A stretch of DNA of 64,000 nucleotides from Acanthaster planci (Eukaryota; Echinodermata; Asteroidea; Valvatida; Acanthasteridae): contig NW_019091401.1 in the NCBI RefSeq assembly GCF_001949145.1, forward strand, positions 922,546 through 986,545. Direction: 5' to 3'. Positions 1 to 20,008 of the stretch are shown here, piece after piece. Position numbers and translations under genes: made by a program. Within the stretch, counting starts at the first letter, position 1; every line of letters begins with the position of its first letter. The notes beneath the pieces are model-generated. The model ran no database searches, was not told the origin of the DNA, and worked only from the letters and a program-made list of their open reading frames with translations.

Positions 1-258
1 CACTGAGCATACAGTACTTATTAATATACGTTGGGTAAGGGCAAAAACCGTTATATATAATTGACGCAAGCTTGACGTGAAGATTTGAAAGGTGAAAAAC
101 TGTGACTGGGCTATTCACTGTAAGACTGTGTGACATCTAGCATTATATTTTTCAATGTTCAAACCTTTCAAAACATGTTAATCTAAAATAACCTTGTAGT
201 GATTCTGATTTGTTGAGAGCCATGATGCTGCTGTCCTTTGCGAAAAAAGTGACAATAC

Positions 259-9662
<9,404 letters not shown>

Positions 9663-12440
9663 AACTGTGCAGTGCGGATGCACTCACTCAATCGCTGAAA
9701 ACTTTCGAAGATCTTCTCGTTCTGAGGAAACAAGAGCTTAGCAAGGTCTTTCCCTCCCGAGATCCCGTATCGTCCGTCTGCTGAGCGAGTGCATGGCCTG
9801 GTTCCCGTCACGTTTTATAAAAAGTGGGTATTTAAAGTGTGATGGTGAGATCGGGATCCAGTCTACAAACAATGCATGATGACTCCCTCTATTGTTGAAT
9901 TAATTTGTAATTATTCTGTTTGTCTATCATAAACCGTAGCTTTTGAACTCAAAACGACAGTACTCTGTACAGTGTTTGAGTTTTTCATGCTCAACTTCAC
10001 TTGGACTTAGCAAACGGCTACAGCAGTAGCAGATACCCAGCATTTACAGAAAGGGAGGCGGTGGTTTATAGCCGAGGCCATGAGAAAGCTACGTAAGGGA
10101 AGGGGCGCGAAGTGAGCACAAAAAAGGCCTATCATGGCCAATTATATTTGTGAGAACTGTTGTTTTTAAGCTATTAAATGACCAGAGCCAGTGAAAGACA
10201 AGAGAAGAGGAATGCATTGAAGAAAATGTGTCTGTTTAAAACCAAAATCACTAAAATTAGTGGGAGCTCTGAGTGGGTAATAAAAATAACTGAAGTATAA
10301 TTTAAACACAAGATAACACCCCGCCGATTATTCTTATGTTTACAGGGTGAGTGTTACAAATCGGAGACTATAGTCCACAAATATGGGAATAAAAAAATCT
10401 CCAGCTTGACTCCCTGGAGAAATCCCTTGATCCGCCCCTGTTAAGACAGCTATAGACTTACGGGTACGAATGGTAATTGGTTATTATATAGGCCTAGACC
10501 AAACTTTAGATAAAAGTTTTAACATCGCTGAGTTTTTATGGTCGAAGTATATACGAAAAGAAACTAGTAACTTTACACACTACAGCGGTACGCCGCAGCA
10601 GTATTGTTATACATGAGGCGGGCCACTGCACATATTTTTTTATATAGCACCTTATACGTTGACAAATGCAAAATGAACAAAACTCAATGCATTTTACAGA
10701 TTAAAACAGAAGGAAATGTGATTCCATAAAATACTATACAATCAACAAATTATAAATATACAAAACGCATCACAAATTCATAGCTACGTGTACAACAAAC
10801 CAAGAATTATAAAACATAAGTTACACCCAACACACGCCGAAATTGAACACTCATAGCCTGTCGATAAAAATGTGTCTTCAGGGCTGCATGCCTTAAAGGT
10901 GAATTGGTCGCAAACTATTGGAGGCACACTATTGTGAACCATATTGCGAAAATTTTTCCTTTTTTTAGGCATGCAGTTCATGGCATGATAATATCTTGGA
11001 CGTTGAACATGAAATTAGTGAAATATGCATTCTGTTACGTTATTCTAACGTAGTCAGAGTTCTTTCAAAAAGAGAGTCACGTTTCTGTGAATAATGTGAG
11101 GTAGGACTAAACCCTTAGACGTATTCACTGCATGTTCAAGTGAAATAGACACTTTGCCAGGCAAAGCCTCGGTTGAACAAAAAAATCAGTTCCCCAAAAT
11201 GATAATTTCACGGTGATAGCCTACTTAATATGCCCGAAGGCCCAATTATCACATTCATAAAATAACTCACTTTAAATTTTAAACCCTGTGCAACTATACA
11301 CTATAAATCAAATTCCTCCGACATTTAAAAATAAGATGCCGTCAAACGGACACATAGGCCTAATTTCTCAAATCTGGTTACATTAAGTCTCAGAAGTTGG
11401 CAGGTTCAAGTCCGAACCAGCTTCAAACCCTGCAGTTTCCTTATCAGGTGCATAAGAACGAAGTGGTTTGGTGAGATTTACATTGAACATTGTTACAGAG
11501 CGTACCTTGTTTTGTTTGGAGCCACTCTCCCAATTACTCACGTGTCATACTTTCATGATTTTTCTTCCAAGTCTGATCTTGTTGTGACCTTTTTTCAAAT
11601 TAGGCCATTTTCAATGGGATTTTCTCCGACCTTTCCACGTCGCGCTTTAACAATGACGCATAGCACAACCAGACAGAAGCCACAGGTTTAAAAATAGTTC
11701 CGCAGCTGGTTATTTTCTGTCTTGGAAAAATGCCACGGGATGAGGATCTTTAATGCTGGGAAAGGTCTTTCCTGCTAGGGGTAAAACTCAGATCACGAGG
11801 GTACAACTCGTGCAGGGACGGGGCTTAATTTAATTCAGTGCTGAAGATCGTAATGATGGTGAGGGGATTCCTCCAAAAGCTAAAGAGAAGAAAAAGAGTT
11901 GATCATCTTGTATTTGAAATTCCCCCAAAAAGATCCATTCCGATGGTCTGTGGCTATATCCCAACTGTAGGCAATAGGTTTAGTGGCCTTTCACACGTTT
12001 CCTAGAAGAGTTCAGTGATCACCAAATGCACCATGGTTGTACGTCGTGTTCTTTGTCTAACTTTAATTCATGCACTTTTTAGTACCTTCTGGCTGTCGTG
12101 ACAAATGTTTCCGGCCATCAGAGTCACTGAATCATTGCGGTTATATAGAAAGAACATTCGCGGACTATAAGTACACTTATAATCTTTCATGCAGGCGTGA
12201 TCTTGGCTGGCATCTCTGTGAGCCATTTTTAAGTGGAATGACGAAATTCCTACGAGCTTTCACGATATTGGAAGCTCGTCCCTTCGGCTGGGGTCATTCT
12301 ACTAAACACCTTCAAGGTACCGTAATCTTGTACTCTGCTTGTCATGAAGTGTTGCTTGTTGATCAGACTTTGTCTGGGGGTTAACATCAGTTTTGTTAAC
12401 ATTGTCAAAGAGTGGAATAACACTGTGTTTTTGCTTTGCT
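9663..12440. other. Intergenic region between divergent CSN1 and NHE genes
   Basis: CSN1 (minus) and NHE (plus) are transcribed away from each other, so both promoters and 5' leaders should lie here. I see no convincing TATA box or CpG-dense block. The 104-codon frame at 12070-12384 runs up to the NHE leader but lacks recognisable protein features. Nothing else can be supported. Confidence 0.5.
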
Positions 12441-14900
12441 ATGGCGAAACATGCATATCCTCACTTGGTACTGCGTGCAGTGGGGACACTCGTGCTACTG
12501 TACTGCCCGGGTAATGTGTCGGCAGCCCACGACAATGAGAATTTCACAGTCTGTCACGCGTCCAGGAAGATCGATCACTTCGAAGTGGTTCACTTGGATT
12601 GGCAGGAGGTTCAGGTCCCGTTCGGCATCTGTCTCTGGATCATGGTCGCCAGCCTGGCGACGCTGTGCTTCCATAACACGTTCCTGCCTAAGGTGCTACC
12701 TGAGAGCTGTCTACTGCTCATCACCGGCTTCGTGGTTGGCGGTGTAATCAAGATCAACCCAGAGGCGTTCCCGCACAGTCTCTCCTACGGGCTGAACACT
12801 GACCTCTTCTTTCTGTTCCTCCTGCCTCCGATCATCCTGGAGGCCAGCTACTTCCTGCCCATGCGGTCGTTCTTCAACAACATCGGCACCATCCTCCTCT
12901 ACGCCGTCATTGGGACAGTCTTCAATACAGTTGCCATTGGCCTCTCCCTCTACGGCATCTCCCAGCTCGGATGGTACGGGACCGGCCCAAACGGCACCAC
13001 CATATACTTGTCTGCCCTGGAGTGCCTGACCTTTGGCAGTCTGATTTCTGCTGTTGACCCCGTGGCCGTCCTAGCAGTATTCGAAGAGGTGCAGGTGAAT
13101 GAGATTCTGTTCATTCTGGTATTTGGTGAGTCTCTGCTCAACGACGCCGTCACTGTTGTTCTTTACCGGATCTTTGAATCCTTTAATGCCATTGGCGCTG
13201 ACAGAATCCAGGTCATCGATATAGTGAGTGGATTCTTCTCCTTCTTCGTAGTGTCAATTGGTGGACTGGTCGTAGGTCTTTTGTACGGCTTCCTGACCTC
13301 CCTTCTGACGCGCCTTACTCACAAAGCCAGGGTTATCGAGCCTATCTTTGTATTTGTCATGGCCTACATGGCATACCTTACAGCAGAAATGTTCCACCTG
13401 TCTTCCATCCTTGCAATTGTCTCCTGTGCCATCTTCATGAAGCCATACGTGGAGTCCAACATCTCCCGTAAGTCGCGCACTACCATCAAGTATTCCTTGA
13501 AGATGTTAAGCAGCATCAGCGAGACCATCATCTTCATCTTTCTGGGCGTCACCACCCTGGTGGATCTCCACTACCACCAGTGGAACACAGCCTTCGTGAT
13601 CTACTCACTTGTGTTTTGTCTGTTGTATAGGGTCATGGGAGTGTTTGTACAAACCAGGATAGCAAATTCCTTCCGTCTTGCCAAAATTAGCAGCACGGAG
13701 CAGTTTATCATGGCCTATGGGGGGTTGCGAGGCGCCATCGCCTACTCGCTCGTTTCTTTACTATGTAACGAAACGGTCCACAGCAAAAAGATGATGTACA
13801 CCTCGTGCATCGTAGTTGTCATGTTCACTGTCTTCATCCAGGGTACCACCATCAAGCCCATTGTGGGCCGACTCCGAGTCAAGAAAGCGACCAAAAGTAA
13901 GCCTACCATGAATGAAAAGATATTTGAGCGACTCGTTGACCACGTCATGGTGGGAATGGAAGATATCCTTGCCCAACACGGACACCACTCCTTGCGAAAC
14001 AAATGGGAGAAATTCAACAAAAATTTTGCTAAGCCTCTGTTGATGCAGGGGAAGGTCAGCCAAGGAGACCCCAAGATTCTAGAGGTTTTCAGTAAACTAA
14101 ATGAGAGAGATGCTATGGAACGTATCAGATCGACCGGATCCTTGTTTCATCGGTCTTCGGTAGGCATGCAGCATCAGTCCTCAGATGGGTTCAGCATCGG
14201 CAGTCGAACCCCGTCGGTTATTGGCGGGCTGTCTCTGAACGGCAGGGAACAAGGCATCTACATGCATCCAATGAGTTCCAGTGTCTCTAAGCGATTCAGT
14301 CGCGACTCCATCTCCGGTCAGCTCAACCTCCTCGCTGACAACATGTACAAGCCCCAGAGACTGGAACACCACTTTGTCTCGAGTCGCCTGACGGATATCG
14401 ACGATTATCAAGAGCCACGGAGCTTGATGCGTCGCAGCCTGAACATCCAACTACGACATCGCTGTCGTAGACGGAAACAGAGACGCCGGTTGAGGAGGTC
14501 CTCACTAATGGGATCGACCACCTATGACGACATCAGCGGATCTAATGACGAGATTCTTTCCAATCCATCCTCTAAAGAGCACATTCAATCCAGGAACGGC
14601 TTAAGGGAGGACGAAGACGAAGAGGGCATCACTTTTGTTGCAACCGCCAGCTCCGACGAACTAGATTCAGTCAAGGAAACAGTTGAGAAGATACCTGTAG
14701 CTTCTCAAAAAATCTCTCCCTGGCGTGCGACAGACCGCTCCTTCATTTCGGTTCGAGCAGAGATGCATCCACTCAAGCATTTCGAGGACACCTCTGCGCA
14801 AACTCCAAACAGAATGTCACGAGTGAAGCCAAAACGTTCTTCTGTAGAGAGAAAAAATGACGATTCCGTGCCCTTGACCTCTGCTATGGAGCTTCCGTGA
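12441..14900 (+). CDS. Plasma-membrane-type Na+/H+ exchanger (SLC9A family), intronless
   Basis: This is an electroneutral exchanger of extracellular Na+ for cytosolic H+ that sets intracellular pH and volume. The 819-codon frame starts at ATG 12441 (G at +4). Upstream in-frame sequence runs to a TGA at 12360 without another ATG. Residues 1-28 look like a signal peptide ending NVSA. A dozen hydrophobic segments follow to about residue 490. Family hallmarks are LLPPIILEASYF, AVDPVAVLAVFEE, the transport motif VFGESLLNDAVTVVLY (about residues 226-241, with the acidic pair typical of NHEs) and AYGGLRGAIAYSL (about 424-436). The cytosolic tail carries KPTMNEKIFERLVDH, matching the lipid/CHP-binding region of NHE1-3/5, then Ser-rich sequence and a basic patch HRCRRRKQRRRLRR (about 670). 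The closest class is NHE1/2/3/5. I cannot assign a single orthologue. The oddity is the absence of any intron across 2.46 kb. Confidence 0.95.
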   Translation: MAKHAYPHLVLRAVGTLVLLYCPGNVSAAHDNENFTVCHASRKIDHFEVVHLDWQEVQVPFGICLWIMVASLATLCFHNTFLPKVLPESCLLLITGFVVGGVIKINPEAFPHSLSYGLNTDLFFLFLLPPIILEASYFLPMRSFFNNIGTILLYAVIGTVFNTVAIGLSLYGISQLGWYGTGPNGTTIYLSALECLTFGSLISAVDPVAVLAVFEEVQVNEILFILVFGESLLNDAVTVVLYRIFESFNAIGADRIQVIDIVSGFFSFFVVSIGGLVVGLLYGFLTSLLTRLTHKARVIEPIFVFVMAYMAYLTAEMFHLSSILAIVSCAIFMKPYVESNISRKSRTTIKYSLKMLSSISETIIFIFLGVTTLVDLHYHQWNTAFVIYSLVFCLLYRVMGVFVQTRIANSFRLAKISSTEQFIMAYGGLRGAIAYSLVSLLCNETVHSKKMMYTSCIVVVMFTVFIQGTTIKPIVGRLRVKKATKSKPTMNEKIFERLVDHVMVGMEDILAQHGHHSLRNKWEKFNKNFAKPLLMQGKVSQGDPKILEVFSKLNERDAMERIRSTGSLFHRSSVGMQHQSSDGFSIGSRTPSVIGGLSLNGREQGIYMHPMSSSVSKRFSRDSISGQLNLLADNMYKPQRLEHHFVSSRLTDIDDYQEPRSLMRRSLNIQLRHRCRRRKQRRRLRRSSLMGSTTYDDISGSNDEILSNPSSKEHIQSRNGLREDEDEEGITFVATASSDELDSVKETVEKIPVASQKISPWRATDRSFISVRAEMHPLKHFEDTSAQTPNRMSRVKPKRSSVERKNDDSVPLTSAMELP

Positions 14901-17900
14901 ACAGCTATGATTGTCATTACAGAACTGTTTCATTCCATCAAATTAAAGTAAAAAGACCACTGGATGGCGCTGAAACATGAAGACACCTGTAAAACGCAAT
15001 ACTTCCCTAACAAATAATAGACAGTCATCAAGTGATTTTCGTACGCACCCTCGGATGTTGTAAGGTTATATGTGTAAAAGGCCAGTTCATACTTCACGCG
15101 AAAGCAAACACAAATGCAAATTTGTGACGTCAAATCAAATATTTGCTCTGCGAATTCACAAAAGTTCAACATAGGCCTTTTTCAACTCAAGCAAAATTTC
15201 GCTGTAATTCATTTGTGACGTTAAATTCGCCCCGCGTTCACATTCGCCTGTTGTATGAACCGGCCTTAATTTTTTTTTTTCAAAAAAGACTCATCAGGAG
15301 AAGATGCAGGTGTATTGTACAGTATAACCTCTCCTGAGATTCATGTTATCGCAGCCATATTCACCTTATCATTGTTTATTGTCTTTGATCAGTAGTTGTT
15401 GATTATGTGTCATTGAATTATTTTCGTCCCAACGTTAACGCATGGCATGGCACGATTGAAAAAAAATTCCATGCGGAATGTAGTTAGATGTCTCGGAGTT
15501 GTATTTGCACGAATACATCATGGAGGGAAAAACACTATATTGTGATGCAAAAACGCGGCTCCATGCAGATATACTAATTGGCAGATGGTAAATGCAGAGC
15601 ACAGTTTCCTTTTTCATTAAGCTGATGAAGACACTTTCAAACTCGAGGGATTTATTCAGAAAAGGGTAGTTTTTCATGATTTGTTTAATTCACATTCGTG
15701 CAGAGTAAAGAAGAAATTCGTTCAACGCTCCATATTACACTCGCTCTGCTTTGCCTCGTGGAATAGTACAGTACATTCCATCTGTAGTCTCGTAACATAA
15801 TTCTTTCTTATAATCGTGGATTATGATTATTTGCACAATAATCATAATATAACAACCGAGCAACATTGTTCAAAGTTGCCCACAACACTGGCAGTGTTCT
15901 GATTTTTTTCAAAAAGTTAAGTGGATCAAGTGAATGTGGCTTTGTTATATTGCCCCAAAATCCTATAGCGTTTTGGAAGAGCCATTCTACATCGCTTTTT
16001 GATTTGGCTTTCGTCATGCTGTAGTCTGATGCATGTGGGTCATTTTTAATAACCCAGTAAGGACAGTTATCAATCCTGACGCATCTAGCGTGGTGAGAGG
16101 GCACGCTGCCCAAGGCAAAATGTTGCAATTTCTAACAATTACCTTTGTGGATTTTACACAGAATGAACGTTAATTTCCTTGGATGTTGCTTGTGTACAAG
16201 TTATGTGCGTCTGGCCATTCAGAAGCAAGCCCCTTTCAAGTATAGACCTAGGATTTTCCTTGCTGGACAGAAGCAAAACGCCAGACTATAATAACAACAT
16301 TATTTGAGCGTTATTCCTCTAACTTTTCACCACTACAGCATTGTGGTGCAAACTTGAACTAATAAAATGGTGGAGTTCTGGGTTAGTTATTTCTCGACAA
16401 AATTCTTTCTGACTGTCGTTAACATACATCGGACGTCTTTGCCAGCAGATTTGACCTTAGCTTAGGCGGTACGCCCTGATCTCCTGAAAGTAAAGCTTTA
16501 AAATGCAATTTAAACAAACGTCGAACAAAAACCAATGTAGTGCAAAATCTGAGGGCGTTGTGCATGTGCTAAAGAGTGTCCATGTTAAGTCATAACTACA
16601 TGAACGAGTCAAAATTTTAATTGCATGAATGCTAATTTTCATAAAAATTGATTCGTCGTAAAAATGTAACTGAATATTTCTACGTCAGTATTTTGGGTTA
16701 TTTCAATAATGCCAATGTAAATGTATGTTCCAAGAGAGTAAGGGAAACTGATTAAAATTGACCTATCACAGAAAAATGGCACTCAAGGCACCTAGTGAAA
16801 ATTATTGTCCAATTACACTACGTATGAATTGGACTCAGGATCTGCAAAATCTAAGACAGCATTTAACTTACAAAATAGGGATGTCAAAGGGGAGTGGCTA
16901 ACCGCTAACACCGAGTTGGTCAAGTACGTAAACTAACTAGTAAAGGTTTATTTAAATCACATGTATACATCATAAAGATACTCAGAAAGGTTAAGATTCA
17001 TAAAAACACACAGAACAATGTTAAATTTTATTTAGGATTATTATAATAGCTTTTAAAATTGGCATGATGACATATAGAATGGATATTTTCCGGTTGGAAG
17101 GACAAAACTTAATAAAACGTAAGATTGGTGATTATCATAAATGCTTTATATCACTTTTGTAAGACTAAGAACATGGACACTATACTGAGATGCGGTGATG
17201 CATGGCACGCCATGACTCTGCACTTTTATTGTGATGCCTCAGTGCCACAGCGATCCCAGGCCAGATCTACGAAATCTATATCTCAGTATATTGTTATATC
17301 GAATTGCTCCCTATAGGCTACGCTGTTCTGGTGGCAAAACGCAAACCACTGAGTTTTGCCTTACAGCCCCACTTTGGCAACTTCTAGTGACACAGGGCCG
17401 GGCTTAGCAAAACGTGAGCGAACAAAAACTTTTAAATTTAAGTTTTCTAAATAGTTTGGAACTCATACCCCGGCGCATTTGACTCGAATGATTTTTGCGG
17501 TGCTCTTAGTGCAATATGCCCACGGATATTTACTACAAACGAAGATGGAATTGGTACGTTTTAGTTTGTTTTGTCATCCTACTACAAAAAGACTGTGATA
17601 TCTGTTCACTGCAGGACCATTTTTGGGAGCGCAGCAGCCCCGAAATATGATTGCTGCTTTAAAAAGGTTTCAAAAATGACGGGGGCCCAAAACCACAAAT
17701 ACCGGCTGTGCCACTGTCGTGTTCGATGTTCCAAGGTGCACTAAAACGAAAAGCACGATAATAGTGGCCATGCGTATAATCAGCACCACATCACACCAGC
17801 ACGGAGGACATAAATTGCGCCCTCTATTGCAAAAACTTGCACCGGCTTTCTTCGTCTGCTTCCTAGGCTTCTCCATATGACATTGAATACATTCGAACAC

Positions 17901-18049
17901 GTGTCTGACGTGTGCTGGCTATAGATCTTATTGCAACCACTGATCTCTATAATGTATGCAACAAATGCAAAGCGCGCGACTTTCTTGATCTTTGGCGTTT
18001 TGTATTACTAAAGGTTCAGTGCTTTTTTAAGACTTCCTACTTTGGAAGT
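14901..18049. other. Intergenic, NHE 3' flank to NUDT1 start
   Basis: NHE 3' UTR presumably begins here; only a weak AATTAAA (14940-14946) follows closely. A small inverted-repeat element lies at about 15077-15267. The rest is AT-rich with short chance frames. The NUDT1 5' leader must lie near its right end. Confidence 0.5.
15077..15267. mobile_element. Small inverted-repeat element (MITE-like)
   Basis: The left end AAGGCCAGTTCATAC and the right end GTATGAACCGGCCTT are inverted copies. The similarity continues inward through GCGAA and a TTTGTGACGT block on both arms, giving about 190 bp in all. It lies just downstream of the NHE coding region. No coding content and no certain target duplication. 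Confidence 0.6.
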
Positions 18050-20008
18050 ATGGCAATACCCAATAAACTTCTGACCTTAGTGTTTATACGAGAGGACAAT
18101 AGAATTCTCCTGGGTATGAAGAAACGAGGGTTTGGTGCCAATTGGTGGAATGGGTTCGGCGGGAAGGTGGAAGCTGGTGAAACCATTGCACAGGGCGCCA
18201 AAAGGTAGAGCTTGATTAGCCCCACTAGTGTAGCACGGACTCTCACACCCGCTCGCTCTCTCAGTCGCCATCTTTAAAATAAGGTCCTTGAAAATTACGT
18301 CCCTTGACCCCTCATCCTCTCGGCGGCTGTTCCAGTCAAGCCATCTGAACTGCTGCCAAAGTTTTGGAAGAGCTCATCGGTACATGTAGTATCTTATCGC
18401 TCAGTCCGTGTATTACATATGTCTTGACATGATATGACTGAGAGAGCTAGCCTGTTAGATTGAATGGATAAAGGCAAAAAGACTGGCAAATACCTGAATA
18501 ACGTGAGTGAAATAATTCAATAAATGGTTTTTGGAAGTGGAAAGGTCAAGGATCATGTCCATGTGCAAATGAAATTGCGCCCACAATGATAAGTGGGTCC
18601 GCCGAAAATGTTCAATACGCCGACACGAAATGGCGTATACGGATGTGTGGCTAAGGAGTGAGAGTCCGTGCCACACTAGTGGGGCTAGAGCTTGATAAAA
18701 GTTGAAAGATAGGCCTACATCATGAAACTGACTCTGCAAACACCATGGCCAAGGGTGATATGCAAGATCTCTTAATATAATGTGGGCCTGTGTTGTATCT
18801 CCTTTTCCTCGCATATACAGGGAAATGGAAGAGGAGTGTGGTCTCATACTGAAGCAGTTTGAGGAAGTGGGAAGACTAGACTTTGAGTTTGTGGGTGAAC
18901 CACAGATCCTGGAGGTGCACATCTTCTTGGGGGACAAATATGAAGGACAACTCCAAGAAACTGAAGGTAAAGGCCTGCAGTAGTTTCAGAATAGAACCAA
19001 TGAATATTGTAGTGGAGTACTTAGCGAGACGCATACTTCATTCCAGCCTGATTTATCACAAAGTAGGCCTAGGCCTATGTGTATTTCTAACAGCGTGTAG
19101 TCATTAACTAAAGATTCTTATTGCTTTAATTCATTTGAAAAGCTTGACACTGAAATTGAGACTGGGAAGTTGAAATGCACTTGTTAAGAATTGTGAAAGT
19201 AACGATGGGTACTTGAGAAGGTTTTCTGGAGGATTCGATAACAGCACTGGAGAAGATTCCAGCACGTTGCCGTGGTACGATACTCCTGAAGTCACAACAA
19301 AGTATTATCTGTGTAGCTTATGAACTTCTGGTCTGGCAGCTGTTGCATCTGTTTGCATGTATTAACATTTGTTGCATTCATTTACGTAGTTTTACATGCG
19401 CTGATTTTTGGCCTAAATTTTTGCAAGTTTCCTCCAAGTATTTCTGCAGTGAGTCTTGTGTCTCAGGAACTGTGCATACATTTACATGTACAAGTGTTAA
19501 AATCACTTTCTCATTACTAGTGAGTAATGAGTTTGCTTGGTATTTCAAAGAAGTAAAGTCATTCCAGAACAAAGCACTTGATGTTTGCCCATTTTGATCA
19601 TGTTCGGTGTGCACGAGTCGACGTTCAGTCTTGGCATCTTCACGCATGTTTTGATTTTCAAGAGTCGCCTATGGCATGCTTCAGTCTGAGCGTGTGCTGT
19701 TTGAATACTGAACTCACTTGTTGCCAGCTTCACAACTATGGGAATTCAGATTTTACACGCTAACTTCATGAAAGCATTTTGCACCTCTTCTGATCCGTAC
19801 CACCGAAATTGCAATGACCTTTCCTGTTTCTGCAGAAATGAGACCCAAATGGTTTGCTCTGGATGCCATTCCGTTCAACAACATGTGGCCTGACGATCCA
19901 CTGTGGTTTCCCCTCCTACTCCGGGGGTCAAAGTTCAGAGGTTACTTCAAGTTTGAGGGTCATAACAAAATCTTGGAGCATCATTTAGAAGAAATAGAGA
20001 CTAAGTGA
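18050..20008 (+). CDS. NUDT1: Oxidised purine nucleoside triphosphate hydrolase (NUDT1/MTH1)
   Basis: This Nudix hydrolase sanitises the nucleotide pool by converting 8-oxo-dGTP and related oxidised purine triphosphates to monophosphates, in cytosol and mitochondria. Three coding exons (18050-18204, 18821-18966, 19836-20008) join in phase to give 157 residues; human MTH1 is 156. The Nudix box is complete: G38, E44, then R52-E53, E56-E57 and G59, spanning the exon 1-2 junction. N34 and the WPDD motif (W118, D120, D121) match the human residues that grip the oxidised base. The C-terminus [14 protein letters not shown] also matches. ATG 18050 is the first ATG in a frame that is open upstream only through non-ATG codons, and it gives the family length. 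Intron 1 is interrupted by a transposon 3 bp after the donor exon. Confidence 0.97.
18208..18696. mobile_element. 471-bp TIR transposon (MITE) with 9-bp target duplication
   Basis: The element spans 18217-18687. Its 30-bp terminal inverted repeats start TAGCCCCACTAGTG and differ at one position. The 9-bp sequence GAGCTTGAT occurs immediately outside each end (18208-18216 and 18688-18696), a clean target-site duplication. A 9-bp duplication with long TIRs suggests a Mutator-like superfamily, but this is inference; 8-9 bp duplications occur in other families. No transposase frame is present. It sits in intron 1 of NUDT1. Confidence 0.92.

Noticed and set aside
12070-12384. 104-codon plus-strand frame just upstream of NHE
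   Set aside because: No recognisable motif, no coding-like codon bias, and it ends before the NHE start; probably leader or intergenic sequence.
12393-12440. N-terminal extension of NHE from an upstream TTG
   Set aside because: Not an ATG, and ATG 12441 gives a proper signal-peptide N-terminus and good context.
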